Assembly (NCBI GenBank): GCA_031262935.1
Contig: JAISGU010000022.1
Coordinates: forward strand, 1 to 64,000
Length of the DNA: 64,000 nt
DNA from: Mycoplasmataceae bacterium
Lineage (GTDB): Bacteria; Bacillota_I; Bacilli_A; Mycoplasmatales; Mycoplasmoidaceae
Direction: 5' to 3'
Position numbers and translations under genes: made by a program. Shown here one piece after another: positions 1-10,588 of this stretch. Every line of letters begins with the position of its first letter. Positions within the stretch are counted from its first letter, which is position 1. A model generated the notes under the pieces. That model was given only the letters and a program-made list of their open reading frames with translations. It was not told where the DNA came from and made no database searches.

Positions 1-2
1 TT

Positions 3-152
3 CGAACAGAACTTGATAAATTTTTAAAGTGATACAATGAAGAAAGAATTCAAATATCTCTTAATGGGAATACACCTAAATCGTATGGTTTGTATAAACA
101 AATGCATGCTTATCTGACATATAATAAATTTACTCCAACTTTTAGGGCCTAA
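3..152 (+). CDS. C-terminal tail of an IS3-type transposase (start lies outside the window)
   Basis: This 49-residue open frame runs in from the left edge and ends at TAA 150-152. It contains WYNEERIQISLNG followed by TPKSYG, the usual end of the rve integrase core of IS3-family transposases (W-YN-x-x-R-x-Q-x-x-L-x-x-x-x-P-x-x-Y). It is read without internal TGA except one Trp codon at the WYN position. Only the tail is visible, so whether the element is intact cannot be judged. No terminal repeat could be paired within the window. Confidence 0.65.
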
Positions 153-312
153 TTTGAAAACAACACTTTTTGTCGTATAGCCCACAATTCTTTATTATAC
201 ATATCACTATTTTCCTTTCTATGTACCAACTACCTTCTCTCATATACTTATTGACCATGTTTTTAGAAATTTACTTAAAAAGTTTTCTATATGTGTAATA
301 ATTTACAACACT

Positions 313-1068
313 GTGGATAAAAAAAAACATCTATTTAAAAAGATTTTTTTCTTTTGAGATTGAAGTATTTTTGAAAAACTATTATTGTTAATCAATTTTG
401 TTGTTACATTAGGATTATTGATATATCAATGTTACATAGGAGGCTATACAGATTGAAGAGTATGAATAGCGTTTATAAGCAATATTTTTAATATTGTTAG
501 TGTTATTCTAGCGACTAAGAAAATGCTTAGTTGCTTTGTATGAGGTATTATTGCAGTGATTGGTTTTGGAGCAGTATCACTAGGGAATAAAGAGTTTGGC
601 AATGTTTTACTTTATTGAGCTTTTTATGTAATAAGTCAAATAATTGCTATTTATTTATGAAATAAACATAAAGACAATAAAAATCTTGTCAAACCAACCA
701 ATATCAAATTATGACATTTATTAATTATTTTGATTTCAACAGTTGGTTTAATTATCGGATTCTTTTTCATAGAAAGAATCCCATCATTCCAAAATTGATG
801 ATATCATAATGAAAATATCCACTCATGGTATCATAATTTATTAGATGCTTCAGTATTAATGTTATCAATCATGATGACAGTTTTTACTTGATTAAGATTC
901 AGACAACGATGAATTATCTCAATCGTTGTCGATTCTTGTCAAGTTTCTTTATGATCGATTCAACTAGTTGAAGGTAGTTTAACAAATATGAGTGCTGCCA
1001 TTATGATTGTTTCTTCAATTACAATGTTAACTTGCGCAATCTATGGTGTGATTAATTGAAGAAAGTAA
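313..1068 (+). CDS. pnuC: PnuC-type nicotinamide mononucleotide/riboside transporter
   Basis: This is an integral membrane protein of about 251 residues, read with many TGA Trp codons. It matches the PnuC family layout. A hydrophobic segment (LLLLINFVVTLGLLIYQC) comes first, then a NIVSVILATKK turn and a YWAFYVISQIIAIYLW helix. The C-terminal part holds the D-A-S-V-L...TWLRFRQRW and VDSCQVSLW motifs characteristic of PnuC. The family takes up NMN or nicotinamide riboside as an NAD precursor. The start is uncertain: no ATG exists in frame, and GTG 313 gives a normal length but has no clear Shine-Dalgarno. Its product could feed the NAD kinase at 53381-54172. Confidence 0.8.
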
Positions 1069-1100
1069 TCAATTTTTACTAAAAATAAGATAATATACAA

Positions 1101-1958
1101 ATGACTTTAATTGATGGTAAAAAAATATCTAATGAAGTAAGTGATGAACTACTTAATGAAGTTAAAAAACTAAACGAAAGAAATATTAAACCTAATTTAG
1201 TTATCATTCAAGTAGGTCATGTATTAGCAAGTGATGTTTACATTAGAAACAAAACAAGACTTGCTAATAAATTAAATATTGATACCGAACTAGTCCAACT
1301 AGATGAAAACACAACAAATGAACAATTAATAAGACTTGTTAATGATTTAAATAATGACAAAAATGTTAATGGTATCTTAGTACAAATGCCATTACCTAAA
1401 CAAATTGATGAAACTAAAATTATTTCATCAATTCATCCAATTAAAGATGTTGATTGTTTTCATCTAGTTAATATTGGAAAACTATGAACTGCAAGAAAAT
1501 CACAAGTTAGACTAAAACCATGTACCCCAGCAGGAATAGTTGAATTGTTAAAAAGATACAATATTCCTATTGCTGAAAAAAAAGCAGTTGTAGTTGGACG
1601 AAGCAATATTGTTGGTAAACCAATGGCTTCTTTGTTGTTATTAGAAGACGCTACAGTGACATTAAGTCATTCTAAAACACCAAATCTTCACGAAGTATGT
1701 AAAGAAGCCGATATTTTAATATGCGCAGTGGGAAAACCTAAAATGTTTGATAAAAGTTTTATCAAACAAGGTGCAACCATCATTGATGTTGGGATGAATC
1801 GAGATGAATCTGGTAAATTATGTGGTGATGTTGACTTTGATTCGGTTAAAGAAGTTGCTAGTTATTTAACACCAGTACCTGGCGGGGTTGGTCCAATGAC
1901 GGTTGTAATGTTAATGAAAAATTTAATTGAATTAACAAAAATACAAATTGGTGAATAA
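1101..1958 (+). CDS. folD: FolD, methylene-THF dehydrogenase/cyclohydrolase
   Basis: The 285-residue protein is the bifunctional enzyme that interconverts 5,10-methylene-THF and 10-formyl-THF, supplying formyl groups to Fmt (59128-60060) and to purine synthesis. The N-terminal catalytic half has the VYIRNK lysine motif and [12 protein letters not shown]. The C-terminal Rossmann half has [13 protein letters not shown] and ends with the signature [18 protein letters not shown]. One TGA Trp codon lies near residue 129. Length equals the family norm. A TAATAT box sits 4 nt before the ATG, so the transcript is probably almost leaderless. Confidence 0.96.
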
Positions 1959-2019
1959 TTTTCTTATTGTGTTGTCAAACTTACTTTCAATATAGAACAA
2001 AATTATCAATGCAGATTAA

Positions 2020-2508
2020 ATAGACATCGTGGAAAAACATACATTCATTAGAATGTATATTGGTGTTAGCTCTTGCAGTTTCCATGTTCTATCTAATACA
2101 CTATGTATTAGGAGAAACAATGAAAAGATACAAAAAAGATCAAAAGATACGACTGTCAAACTTACAACTTTTAAACGTAACTAAAAATGTACACAATTTA
2201 ATTTTTAATAACGCGCATATATATTTAAAACAAAATGAATTAAAAACTGATGGTAAGATTGAAAACATTCATAGACAAATAGTTTTAGAACTACTTGATC
2301 GTATTAATAAATGTGCGTGTATTAATGATGCTATCAATCTAATTAATGAATGATACAAATTCTATAACACTGAGCGAACTAAATCTTACAAGTTCTGAAA
2401 CAAGCAACTGGGTAAATGAGACACTTACCGTATGACACCAATTCAATCATTAACTTTTGACTACGAAAGGTATACTTAATGGGTATTAGATATTTCCACG
2501 ATGTCTAT
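2020..2508. mobile_element. Dead 489-bp insertion-sequence remnant with 16-bp inverted ends
   Basis: A perfect 16-bp inverted repeat (atagacatcgtggaaa) lies at 2020-2035 and, reversed, at 2493-2508. Between the ends only one short open frame (2060-2479) remains; its last part resembles an integrase-core C-terminus. The size is far too small for a functional transposase gene, so this looks like an internally deleted IS3-like element or a MITE derived from one. The bases immediately flanking the ends do not form an obvious target duplication, which fits an old insertion. Confidence 0.7.
2060..2479 (+). pseudogene. Transposase-like remnant inside the dead IS
   Basis: An open frame of 139 codons (code 4) from TTG 2060 to TAA 2477-2479. 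The last 45 residues include INLINEWYKFYNTERTKS and MTPIQSLTFDYE, which fit the end of an rve/IS3 transposase (YN-x-x-R...MTP). The first 60 residues match nothing I recognise, and the N-terminal helix-turn-helix and catalytic D, D residues are missing. It lies wholly between the 16-bp inverted repeats. It is probably not translated into anything functional. Confidence 0.5.
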
Positions 2509-2599
2509 CTTTTCACCAAGCACAAAATTATCAAAATTATCAATGACATCATTCAAATAAGTAAGTATAATAGTATCGGTTTGTCAAAAAAGGAATGAA

Positions 2600-3244
2600 A
2601 TGAAAAAAAGTGTGTGTGTTTGTATATTAGGGGGAGGAATAGTAACTCCTTTATTGTTATCGAATTGTGGAAATAAGGAACAAACGTTTTTATTTCCTGA
2701 TAGTTTAGAAAAAGTAAACTTTGAATGACAAGAAGACAATGAACTTTATTTAAAAACTAATAATGTGTGCGTAGGTGAAAATAGAACTGTTACATATTTT
2801 CATAATACGACAGGTTGTGTTATGAATTTTTCTGGGATATATTGTATTTGATGAGAAAATAATACATCATCATTAAATATTAATTCCGATAATTTTTTAG
2901 AATTTATAGATTTTTCTGGTGATCACACTATAACTCCTTTATATATGCCAGAGGTTGGCGAGAATTGCGATTATAGCGGTTATACTTTAGACTTCAGTAT
3001 GACTGCGATTTATCATATTGATCAAGAAATACATTATTCTGATCAGATAGTTGCTAAACAAAATTTATTACATTTAGACCGATTAGATGATACCCCTCAT
3101 TACATACCATCATCTGGTGACTATAATCTTTATCTACTAAAAACAAACGATGCCACATTTAGTATTGATGATAACAAAACTCATCTTCAATGAGAATATT
3201 CAATTAAAAGATATGATATTGTTCATCATTTTAATGTTACCTAA
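2600..3244 (+). CDS. Secreted lipoprotein, function unknown
   Basis: The 214-residue protein starts MKKSVCVCILGGG and has a lipobox LLLSNC near residue 24, so it should be diacylglyceryl-modified by Lgt and cleaved by LspA, leaving Cys-Gly-Asn at the mature N-terminus on the outer face of the membrane. The mature part is rich in aromatic and acidic residues (SGIYCIWWENN, ENCDYSGYTLDF) and has four further cysteines but no domain I recognise. A weak AAGGAATGA ribosome site precedes the ATG. It stands alone between the IS remnant and xylB. Mollicute surface lipoproteins of this kind are commonly antigens or nutrient-binding proteins. Confidence 0.8.
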
Positions 3245-3340
3245 TCTTAAAATGTTCTGAATTAACTAATTTATGGTTAACTTTATTATGAACACTTTTT
3301 TATTTATTACTAAACACAAATATGACATAATTAATTAATT

Positions 3341-4792
3341 ATGTATTTAGGAATAGATGTAGGTACTAGCTCATTAAAAACAGTGCTAGCAAATGAAAAA
3401 GGAGAAATTATTGATCAATCATCAGCAAGTTATGAATTGTTAATTCCTAAACAAGGATGAACAGAACAAGATCCTGATGATTGATATTTAGCAGAAATCA
3501 AAACTATTAAAGAAATTGGAAAAAGAAATGATTTAACTAAAGTTAAAGGCATTTCTTTTTCTGGTCAAATGCATGGATTGGTTATTTTAGACAAAAATAA
3601 TAAAGTAATTAGACCAGCCATATTATGAAATGATCAAAGAACAATTGAAGAAACTAATTATTTAAATACAAAGATTGGTAGAGAAAAATTAATTTCTTAT
3701 ACTGGCAATATTGCTTTTACTGGTTTTACTGCCCCTAAACTGCTTTGATTAAAAAAACATGAATCTAACAACTTTAAAAAAATTAATAAGATTATGTTAC
3801 CAAAAGATTACACTGCATTTAAAATGTGTAACACCTTTGCAACAGACGTAAGCGATGCTAGCGGAACATTAATATTTGATGTACATCACAAATGTTGATC
3901 AAAACAAATGATTAAATTTTTAGGTATTAATGAAAAACAATTACCAAAGATTTATGAAAGTTACGAAATTATTGGTAATGTTTCCAAAGAATTTGCATCA
4001 CTTACTGGATTATCAACATCAGCTAAAGTTATTATTGGTGGTGGAGATCAAGCCATAGGAGCTATCGGTACAGGAACCGTTGATAATAACATGATTAGTA
4101 TTTCATTAGGGACAAGTGGTGTTGTGTTTGCTGCCTGTGATACTTTCAAAAAAACTGAAAGTGGGGCAATGCATGCTTTTTGTCATGCTAATGGAAAGTA
4201 TCACATTATGGGAGTAATGTTATCAGCGGCTGGTAGTTTTGATTGGTGATGTAATGATATTTTAAGAACAAGACATTTTAGTGACATTAATAAAGAAATA
4301 TCAAAAAGTAAAATAAGTAATCTATATTTCTTACCATATATCTCTGGGGAGAGAAGTCCAATTAACGATCCTATAGCAACTGGATCTTTTATTAATTTGA
4401 CTTTATCTCACAAAAGAGGCGATTTGTCTCGTGCAGTTATTGAAGGAATTAACTTTGGACTATTAGATAATTTAATATCGATTAATAACTTAAACATTAA
4501 GCCAACATCTGCACGAGTCATTGGTGGTGGAGCTAAATCAAAGATTTGATTACAAATGTTGGCAGATACACTAGGAATTAAATTACATACCATTAATACT
4601 AGTGAAGGTGGTGCATTAGGAGCAATTATTTTAGCAATGGTTGGGTGTAGACAATACAAGAATGTACAAATAGCTTGTAAGAAAATTATTAAAGATGTAG
4701 AGACATATCATCCTAATATGACAAATAATAAAATTTATCGCAATAAATTTGCTAAATTTAAATCTTATTACTTAACATTGAGGGCCGTTTAA
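3341..4792 (+). CDS. xylB: Xylulokinase (FGGY carbohydrate kinase)
   Basis: The 483-residue protein belongs to the FGGY kinase family and most resembles XylB, which phosphorylates D-xylulose to xylulose 5-phosphate for the pentose phosphate pathway. The N-terminal ATPase motif DVGTSSLKT, the substrate loop SFSGQMHGLV, ILWNDQR and TAPKLLWLKKHE are all present. The C-terminal half has GGGDQAIGAIG with the catalytic Asp, SLGTSGVVF, and the adenine-binding IGGGAKSKIW...EGGALGAIILA. Length matches E. coli XylB. No xylose isomerase or transporter gene is in view, so the true sugar is inferred from overall resemblance only. Confidence 0.88.
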
Positions 4793-4876
4793 GTTCTATG
4801 CACTCTATAAAAAATCGTAAATTGAATTATTAATACTACAATTGTGAAATAAATATAAAAATGTATTATTCATATA

Positions 4877-4882
4877 TATAAT
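4877..4882 (+). promoter_or_regulatory. TATAAT -10 box, likely leaderless start for the 4889 ATPase
   Basis: A perfect TATAAT ends 6 nt before the ATG at 4889. No convincing -35 is seen. The expected transcription start would fall at or beside the ATG. Confidence 0.55.
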
Positions 4883-4888
4883 ATTTGT

Positions 4889-6106
4889 ATGAAAAATATT
4901 GTATACAGAGAATCGTATATTAAAAGTATTAAGAAATCAATTGGTTCAAATTTAATAAAAATTATTACGGGAATCAGAGGTGCTGGTAAATCTACTATCT
5001 TATCAGAAATCATCAAATATGTTCATTCTAAAAATGATGAATCTTATGTTATATCAATGGATTTTTCTTTAAAACCATTTTCAGACATTAAAAATGAAAT
5101 TCAATTATTTGAATACCTTCAATCAAGAATTAAAAATAAAAAAGATAAATATTATCTTTTTTTAGATGAAATTCAAAATGTAAAAAATTTTGAAAATATT
5201 ATCTTACATTTTTATTCGGGATACAATGTTGAAATTTTTATAACTGGTTCTAGTTCTTATTTACTTTCAAAACAAATTGGTACTAAATTTACACGTCGCC
5301 ATATTGATTTTGAAATTTTCCCATTTACTTTTTTAGAGCTAAAAGAATATTGTTTAATTAACAATATTTCTTTAAACGATCAAGAGTTACTTGAAAAAAT
5401 GATAATGTTTGGAGGATTACCTTTAACATATCAAATTCCTGACGACTTAAAGATTAAATGATTAAGTTCTTTAAGTTTAGAAATTGTTGAAAAAGATATT
5501 CTTCCAAATCAAAACATTGGTAATCTTTTAGAATTTAATAAAATTTTTAAATATGTTATGCAACAAATTGGACAATTATTTTCCTACGAAACTATTTATA
5601 GTTTTTTAAAAAAAGAAGATAATAAAAATTCTACTGCTAAAACTACCATTATTTCTTACATTAAAGCACTTAATGAAGCTAACCTTCTTTCTACAATTGA
5701 GCGTTACAATATTATTGGTAAAGAATTAATGGCTTATAAAACTAAGTACTATGCTTATGATATTGGTATAAGAAATGCTGTTGTTGATAATTGAAAGAAT
5801 TTAGATTTACCAAAAATCATCGAGAATATCGTTTATTTAGAATTACTCAAGAGAGGTTATAACGTTAAAATTGGTAAAACATATAGTTGGGAAGTAGATT
5901 TTGTTGCCTTTAAAAATGGAACAATAACATATATACAAGTTTGTGAATCTCTATATAGCGAGGAAAAATATAAACAAGAATTAGATCCATTAAAATCAAT
6001 TAAAGATAATTACGAAAAAATTGTGATTACATATCAAAAAGATATTAGAGAGAATGATAATGGTATAAAAATTGTTTCTTTAATTGATTTTTTAAGAAAG
6101 CATTAG
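4889..6106 (+). CDS. AAA ATPase of the DUF4143 type
   Basis: The 405-residue protein has a Walker A motif (TGIRGAGKST, residues 27-36) and Walker B (YLFLDEIQ), followed by the sensor stretch ITGSSS. A C-terminal region follows with a winged-helix-like middle (TTIISYIKALNEANLLSTIERY). It ends with a restriction-nuclease-like patch WEVDFVAFKNGTITYIQV. In related proteins that patch reads E-x-D...E-V-K; here the last part is Q-V-C, so the nuclease-like site looks degenerate. The cellular role of these DUF4143 ATPases is not known; mollicutes often carry several. Two relatives are at 32386-33768 and 51722-52978. Confidence 0.8.
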
Positions 6107-6126
6107 TTTTTTGTTGTTTATTTTCC

Positions 6127-7581
6127 TTATCTTTCTCTAAACTTATTACCCAACAAAATTCCATTCAAAGAGAATCTACTTGCTGATAATATTTTAACAT
6201 CAACAATATCGCCAATCTTAGTATCACCCATAAAGTTTACAACTTTCCATTGTGGAGAATAGCCAAACCAAACATTCTTATTGGTTTTAGATCTACCTTC
6301 TACTAAAACTTGTAATATTTGATTTAAATATTTCTCATTATTTCATTTAGCATATTTTTTAACAAGTTCATTTAACATTTGTAATCGCTTTTGTTTTATA
6401 GTGTTAGAAATTTTATCTTCAATTAATGATGCCGGTGTTCCTTCTCTTTTAGAATAAATAAATGTATAAGCATTATCAAATTTAACTTTGTTATACAAAT
6501 CTAATGTGTGTTGAAATTGTATATTGCTCTCATTAGGAAAACCAACAATAATATCAGTAGATATTGAGATGTCTTTTATTTCTTTTTTTAATGATTTAAT
6601 TATTTTTAAATAGTCATTAATCAACATCTCTCGATTCATTTTTATTAGGATTTGTTCATCACCTGATTGAACTGGAAGATGAATGTATGGCATGATGTTT
6701 TTATATTTTTTCATTACCTTAATTATTTTTAAATCAAAATTCCACGGGTTACATGTAACAAATCTCACGCGTGGGATGTTGGTTTTGGCAACATCCTCTA
6801 ATAAGTTTGAAAAGTAATATTTATTGTTAATATCAATTCCATATGAATTAACATTTTGTCCTAATAATGTAACTTCTTTACATCCATGCTTAACTAAATT
6901 ATTAATCTCATTTAATATATCGTCTTTACCTCTACTTCTAATTCTCCCTCTTGTGTATGGAACAATACAATAAGTACAAAACTTATCACACCCATACATG
7001 ATGTTAACAAAAGCTTTAATATTAGATTGACGAACTGATGGCAGATTTTCTATAATCTCTTCTTCTTTAGAAAGCACATGTATTACACGTTCTTTTAATT
7101 TAATTGCACGATAAAGTACTTCTGGCAACATATGAATGTTGTGTGTGCCTATAACAAAATTAATATGTTTAGATTTATTTACAATCTTATCTACAACACT
7201 CTTTTCTTGAGCCATACATCCACAAACGCCAAAATAAAAGTTTTTTTTGTTCGTTAGTCTCTTTAGTAGTCCTATCTCCCCAAAAACTTTATTTTCGGCG
7301 TTTTCTCTTACGGCACAAGTATTTAGGATGACTAGGTTTGCTTGATTTACATTTTCTGTTTCTTTAAAACCTATCGCTTCTAAAATTCCTTTAATCTGTT
7401 CTGTATCTCTAATGTTAGCTTGGCATCCATATGTACGGATATAGTAATAAAAGTTTTTACCAATATTTTTATATTGATTTGAAATAGTAAATTTATTTGT
7501 TTTAATTAAAGATTTGTATGTACGCTTTCTAGCGTCGTTCATATTTGGTAAAAAGTATTTATCATAATTATTCTTTTTCAT
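6127..7581 (-). CDS. miaB: MiaB, tRNA-i6A37 methylthiotransferase
   Basis: A radical SAM enzyme with two iron-sulfur clusters that adds a methylthio group to i6A37 of tRNAs reading UNN codons. The N-terminal cluster site is YGCQANIRDTEQ, NTCAVRENAE and VCGCMAQ. The radical SAM motif is CDKFCTYC followed by IVPYTRGRIRSR. The C-terminus carries a TRAM domain (EGRSKTNKNVWFGYS). About 484 residues. The frame stays open upstream to 7803, but that stretch lies opposite the lipoprotein gene at 7607 and has no MiaB similarity, so ATG 7581 (or 7596) is preferred. A miaA gene, needed to make i6A, is not in the window. Confidence 0.92.
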
Positions 7582-7606
7582 ATAATTACCACTCATTATA
7601 GAATGT

Positions 7607-8380
7607 ATGAAAAGAATTAAGTTATTATCATTATTAACACTACCAATCTGTTCTTTACCAATAGCATTAGCTGCAACCAGTTGTAGTGCCATAAACACTA
7701 AATCTTTAACACTTAATAACGCCGACGTAGATAAAAACATTACATCCTTAAAGAAAGACAGTCCTTCTATGAAGAAATTAATGTGAGGTGACAAATCATA
7801 CAATGATGGTAATTATGTTTTATTCATCTGTCATAGTGGAGATGAAGGAAATAGCGGTAATATTGCTTGAAATAATTTCTTTTTTGGGAATAGAAGTGCC
7901 TTTGATAAAGACAACATTAAAGACACTAAGTTTTCTAACAATATTAACGACTACTTATTAAATCAAACATATCTTAACCCAATGGGTGATTCGGTTAGTG
8001 TTAAATTTGTTTTGTATATGGAATACAACACAAAGGAAACATGAAATGATGGTGATGGTGCTAATTCTAAAGCAAAAACTGGTGCATGTTCTCCGTTTGC
8101 TACATATGGTGAACAAGATGATAAAGTTAAATCTGATGATAAGAAAAAAGGTGATTTTGTTAGAAACGATAAAGCAGCTAAACAATATCGTAATTTAATT
8201 AGTGTTAGTAAAAAACTAATTGGCGATGATAAAGTTGATAATGATTTTACTGCTATTCAATGAGTTAAGGGGCATCCTAAAGGCTTCTTTAAAAGCGACG
8301 CATTAAAAGAAGATGACTCTTTTGCAAGAGCAATATCAGAGAACATTAAAAATAGCGATATTAAATGATGAATTAAATAA
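7607..8380 (+). CDS. Secreted lipoprotein, function unknown
   Basis: A 257-residue protein read through five TGA codons. Its N-terminus MKRIKLLSLLTLPI is followed by the lipobox LPIALAATSC, so it should be a membrane-anchored lipoprotein. The mature part contains NYVLFICHSGDEGNSGN, a charged low-complexity stretch near residues 160-185 (KVKSDDKKKGD), and a Trp-rich C-terminus ending in IKWWIK. No family is recognised. It diverges from miaB, with only 10-26 nt between the two start codons, so the two promoters must overlap each other's 5' ends. Confidence 0.78.
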
Positions 8381-8413
8381 CATTTAAATCACATAAATAA
8401 AGATAATCATTTT

Positions 8414-9052
8414 ATGACATATGCAATAATTTTAGCAGCAGGGTTTGGTAGTAGATTTGTTAAACAACCAATCAAACCGTTGTTTGTCATTAATAAAAAA
8501 CCAATATTTCTACATAGTGTTTTAACCTTCTTAAAAAATAAGAACATTGATAAGATCCTTCTAGTTGTTAATAAAGATTATGAAAATCTATACAAAAAAT
8601 ATTTATCAAAAAACATATTAACTTGTCATGGCGATAAATCTTTTAGATATCAGTCTTTAATTAATGGCGTTAGCTTTTTAGAAAAAAAATATAGTCTTAA
8701 TAAAAATGACATTATTATTACACACGATGCAGCAAGGATTAATGTTGATAATGAAATAATTAATCAAAATATAACTATTTCAAAAAAATATGGGTATGCA
8801 ACCACTATTTTGCCAATTAATGATTCAATTTGCGAAATTAATAAAATTTCTAAATATATCGATAGAAACAATAAATATTTAGTTCAAACACCACAAACCA
8901 TTCAATATAAATATTGAAAAAAAATTAAAGGAAATAAAAATACCACCGATCTTTTTTCTTATTTAAACTTAAAATGCAAACAAGAAAATATTGTCATCGG
9001 TAATTTAAAAAACATTAAGATAACTACTATTAAAGATTTAAACATTCTTTAG
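8414..9052 (+). CDS. IspD/TarI-family cytidylyltransferase
   Basis: The 212-residue protein has the nucleotidyltransferase start IILAAGFGSRF with downstream IKPLFVINKKPIF, then ITHDAARINV (IspD: HDAARP), YLVQTPQTIQYKYW, a TDLF motif and the ending NIKITTIKDLNIL typical of IspD. IspD couples CTP to methylerythritol phosphate; the close relative TarI uses ribitol 5-phosphate. No other isoprenoid or polyol-phosphate gene is visible here, so the substrate is open. It converges with, and overlaps by 15 nt, the L-cysteine desulfidase gene on the other strand. Confidence 0.78.
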
Positions 9053-10327
9053 TTGTTGATGGTTTTTATCAACTGTTTTAGTTACAACATCATTAGTTTG
9101 ATCCATAATCGTTTTAGAAATATTTCCTAAATCCTTAATTGTTGTTAATGCATCATTATTAATAATCCCCTCGTTGTTGGTAATGTAAGCATTATTTTCA
9201 ACTAATTCTAATGAATGAAAATTCGCATTTAATGCTGCTAAAACTTTAAAGGCACAGCTCATCTTAGCACCATCACATATTGCACCACCGTTACTTGCAA
9301 TGCATAAATTAATCAAATTGTTAATTTGTTTAATGCTACAATTTCTTTGATAAGCTATTCCTACAGTTGTAGCTGTTGCAGCAGCAATTACACTACCACA
9401 ATATGCTGATAAAGAACCAATATGTTTTTTAATAATTCAAGTAATAATATGACTAAAAGCTAATGCTTGTAATAGTTTTAATTCATTTATCTTGTTGAAT
9501 TTAGCATAAGCATATTGTGGTATAGAAACGGTTAGCCCATGATCACCGCTATCACAAGAAGACATTACTGGCAATTTACATCCTGCCATTCTAGCTTCAA
9601 TCGCACTTGTTACTTCCTTAATAACATATTGTTTTCAATCGGTTCCTTTAATTGCTTTTGTAAAAGCATATGGATGTTTATAACCTTGTTCCTTAATTTT
9701 GTTATTCATATCAATACCATCTTTTAAAAAAGATAAATCTTTTATTGTTAACGATTTTATACAATTGTAAATATCAATTAGTTTGAAATAATCAATACTT
9801 AAATGTGTTGAACCTAATTGATATTTACTTGATTTTTGTTTATCAGGCACATAAACAATTGAATCGTTTAATTTAACTCATTCAATGTTATCATGAGCGT
9901 GTTTTATTAAAGATACAGCTACATTATTTTTAACATCTTTAATTCTCGCCTCAACATATATCGGATCAACATTTGTTAAAACATTTACCTTAACAATGTT
10001 TTTTTTCATTAAAGATTTAATTTGTTTAATTTCATTGGTTTTAAGTTCACTAATAATATTTAATTTCTTATCAATATTTTTAATAACACTCCCTGCAATA
10101 GCAATTCCTTCTGTCCCTATCTTACCAAGCAATGGGACTCCTACAGAAACAATGTTTCGATAAATAAATTGTGATAGATTAACATATATTTTTTTAATTG
10201 GTTTTTTTAAATGTTTACTACTTGCAGCAGTTGCTAATGCAACTGCTCCAATTTCTGTACACCCCATTGCTGGTTTAATTAATTGATGTAAGAGATTGAT
10301 AATAAATGTTTTATTTTTGTTTTCCAT
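9038..10327 (-). CDS. cyuA: L-cysteine desulfidase (CyuA/UPF0597 family)
   Basis: The 429-residue protein belongs to the serine-dehydratase-alpha-like UPF0597 family, whose characterised members break L-cysteine into pyruvate, ammonia and sulfide with a [4Fe-4S] cluster. Cluster and active-site regions are visible: PAMGCTEIGAVALA near residue 20, SSCDSGDHGLTVSIPQ in the middle, and GGAICDGAKMSCAFK near residue 355. Length is typical. It faces a small gene across a short divergent spacer (10328-10420) and probably supplies pyruvate and sulfide, in parallel with SdaA at 22146-23390. Family assignment is firm; the exact substrate is inferred. Confidence 0.85.
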
Positions 10328-10420
10328 AATTCTATTTCTATATTTATATAGTATACACCCACTCTTTACAACGATAGACGTTTAAATATTACACATATAA
10401 TCTTAGAAATAGGAATAATT

Positions 10421-10588
10421 ATGGAAAAAGTAACAGCTGAACAAATTAGAAACATGAGCGAACAAGAATGACAAGATTTTAGAAATAAATCTTGAAAGAA
10501 AAAACAAGAAATGTATTCTCAATCAATGCCTGATTGATATTTAAAAGATAAAAATGGTTTTATAGATTTTTTAAATCATAAAAAATAA
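10421..10588 (+). CDS. Small charged protein coupled to the PAP2 gene
   Basis: A 55-residue frame starting ATG 10421 after AGGAATA, with three TGA Trp codons and a stop that overlaps the next ATG (TAATG). The sequence MEKVTAEQIRNMSEQEWQDF...SMPDWYLKDKNG is polar, amphipathic and soluble. I recognise no family. The tight coupling to the downstream membrane enzyme suggests the two are translated together and may interact. Confidence 0.6.

Noticed and set aside
2945-3193. A separate 82-residue gene
   Set aside because: It is the internal part of the 214-residue lipoprotein once TGA is read as Trp.
7582-7803. N-terminal extension of the miaB frame to 7803
   Set aside because: The extra 74 residues have no MiaB similarity and lie opposite a convincing lipoprotein gene that starts at 7607, so the extension is treated as a chance open frame.
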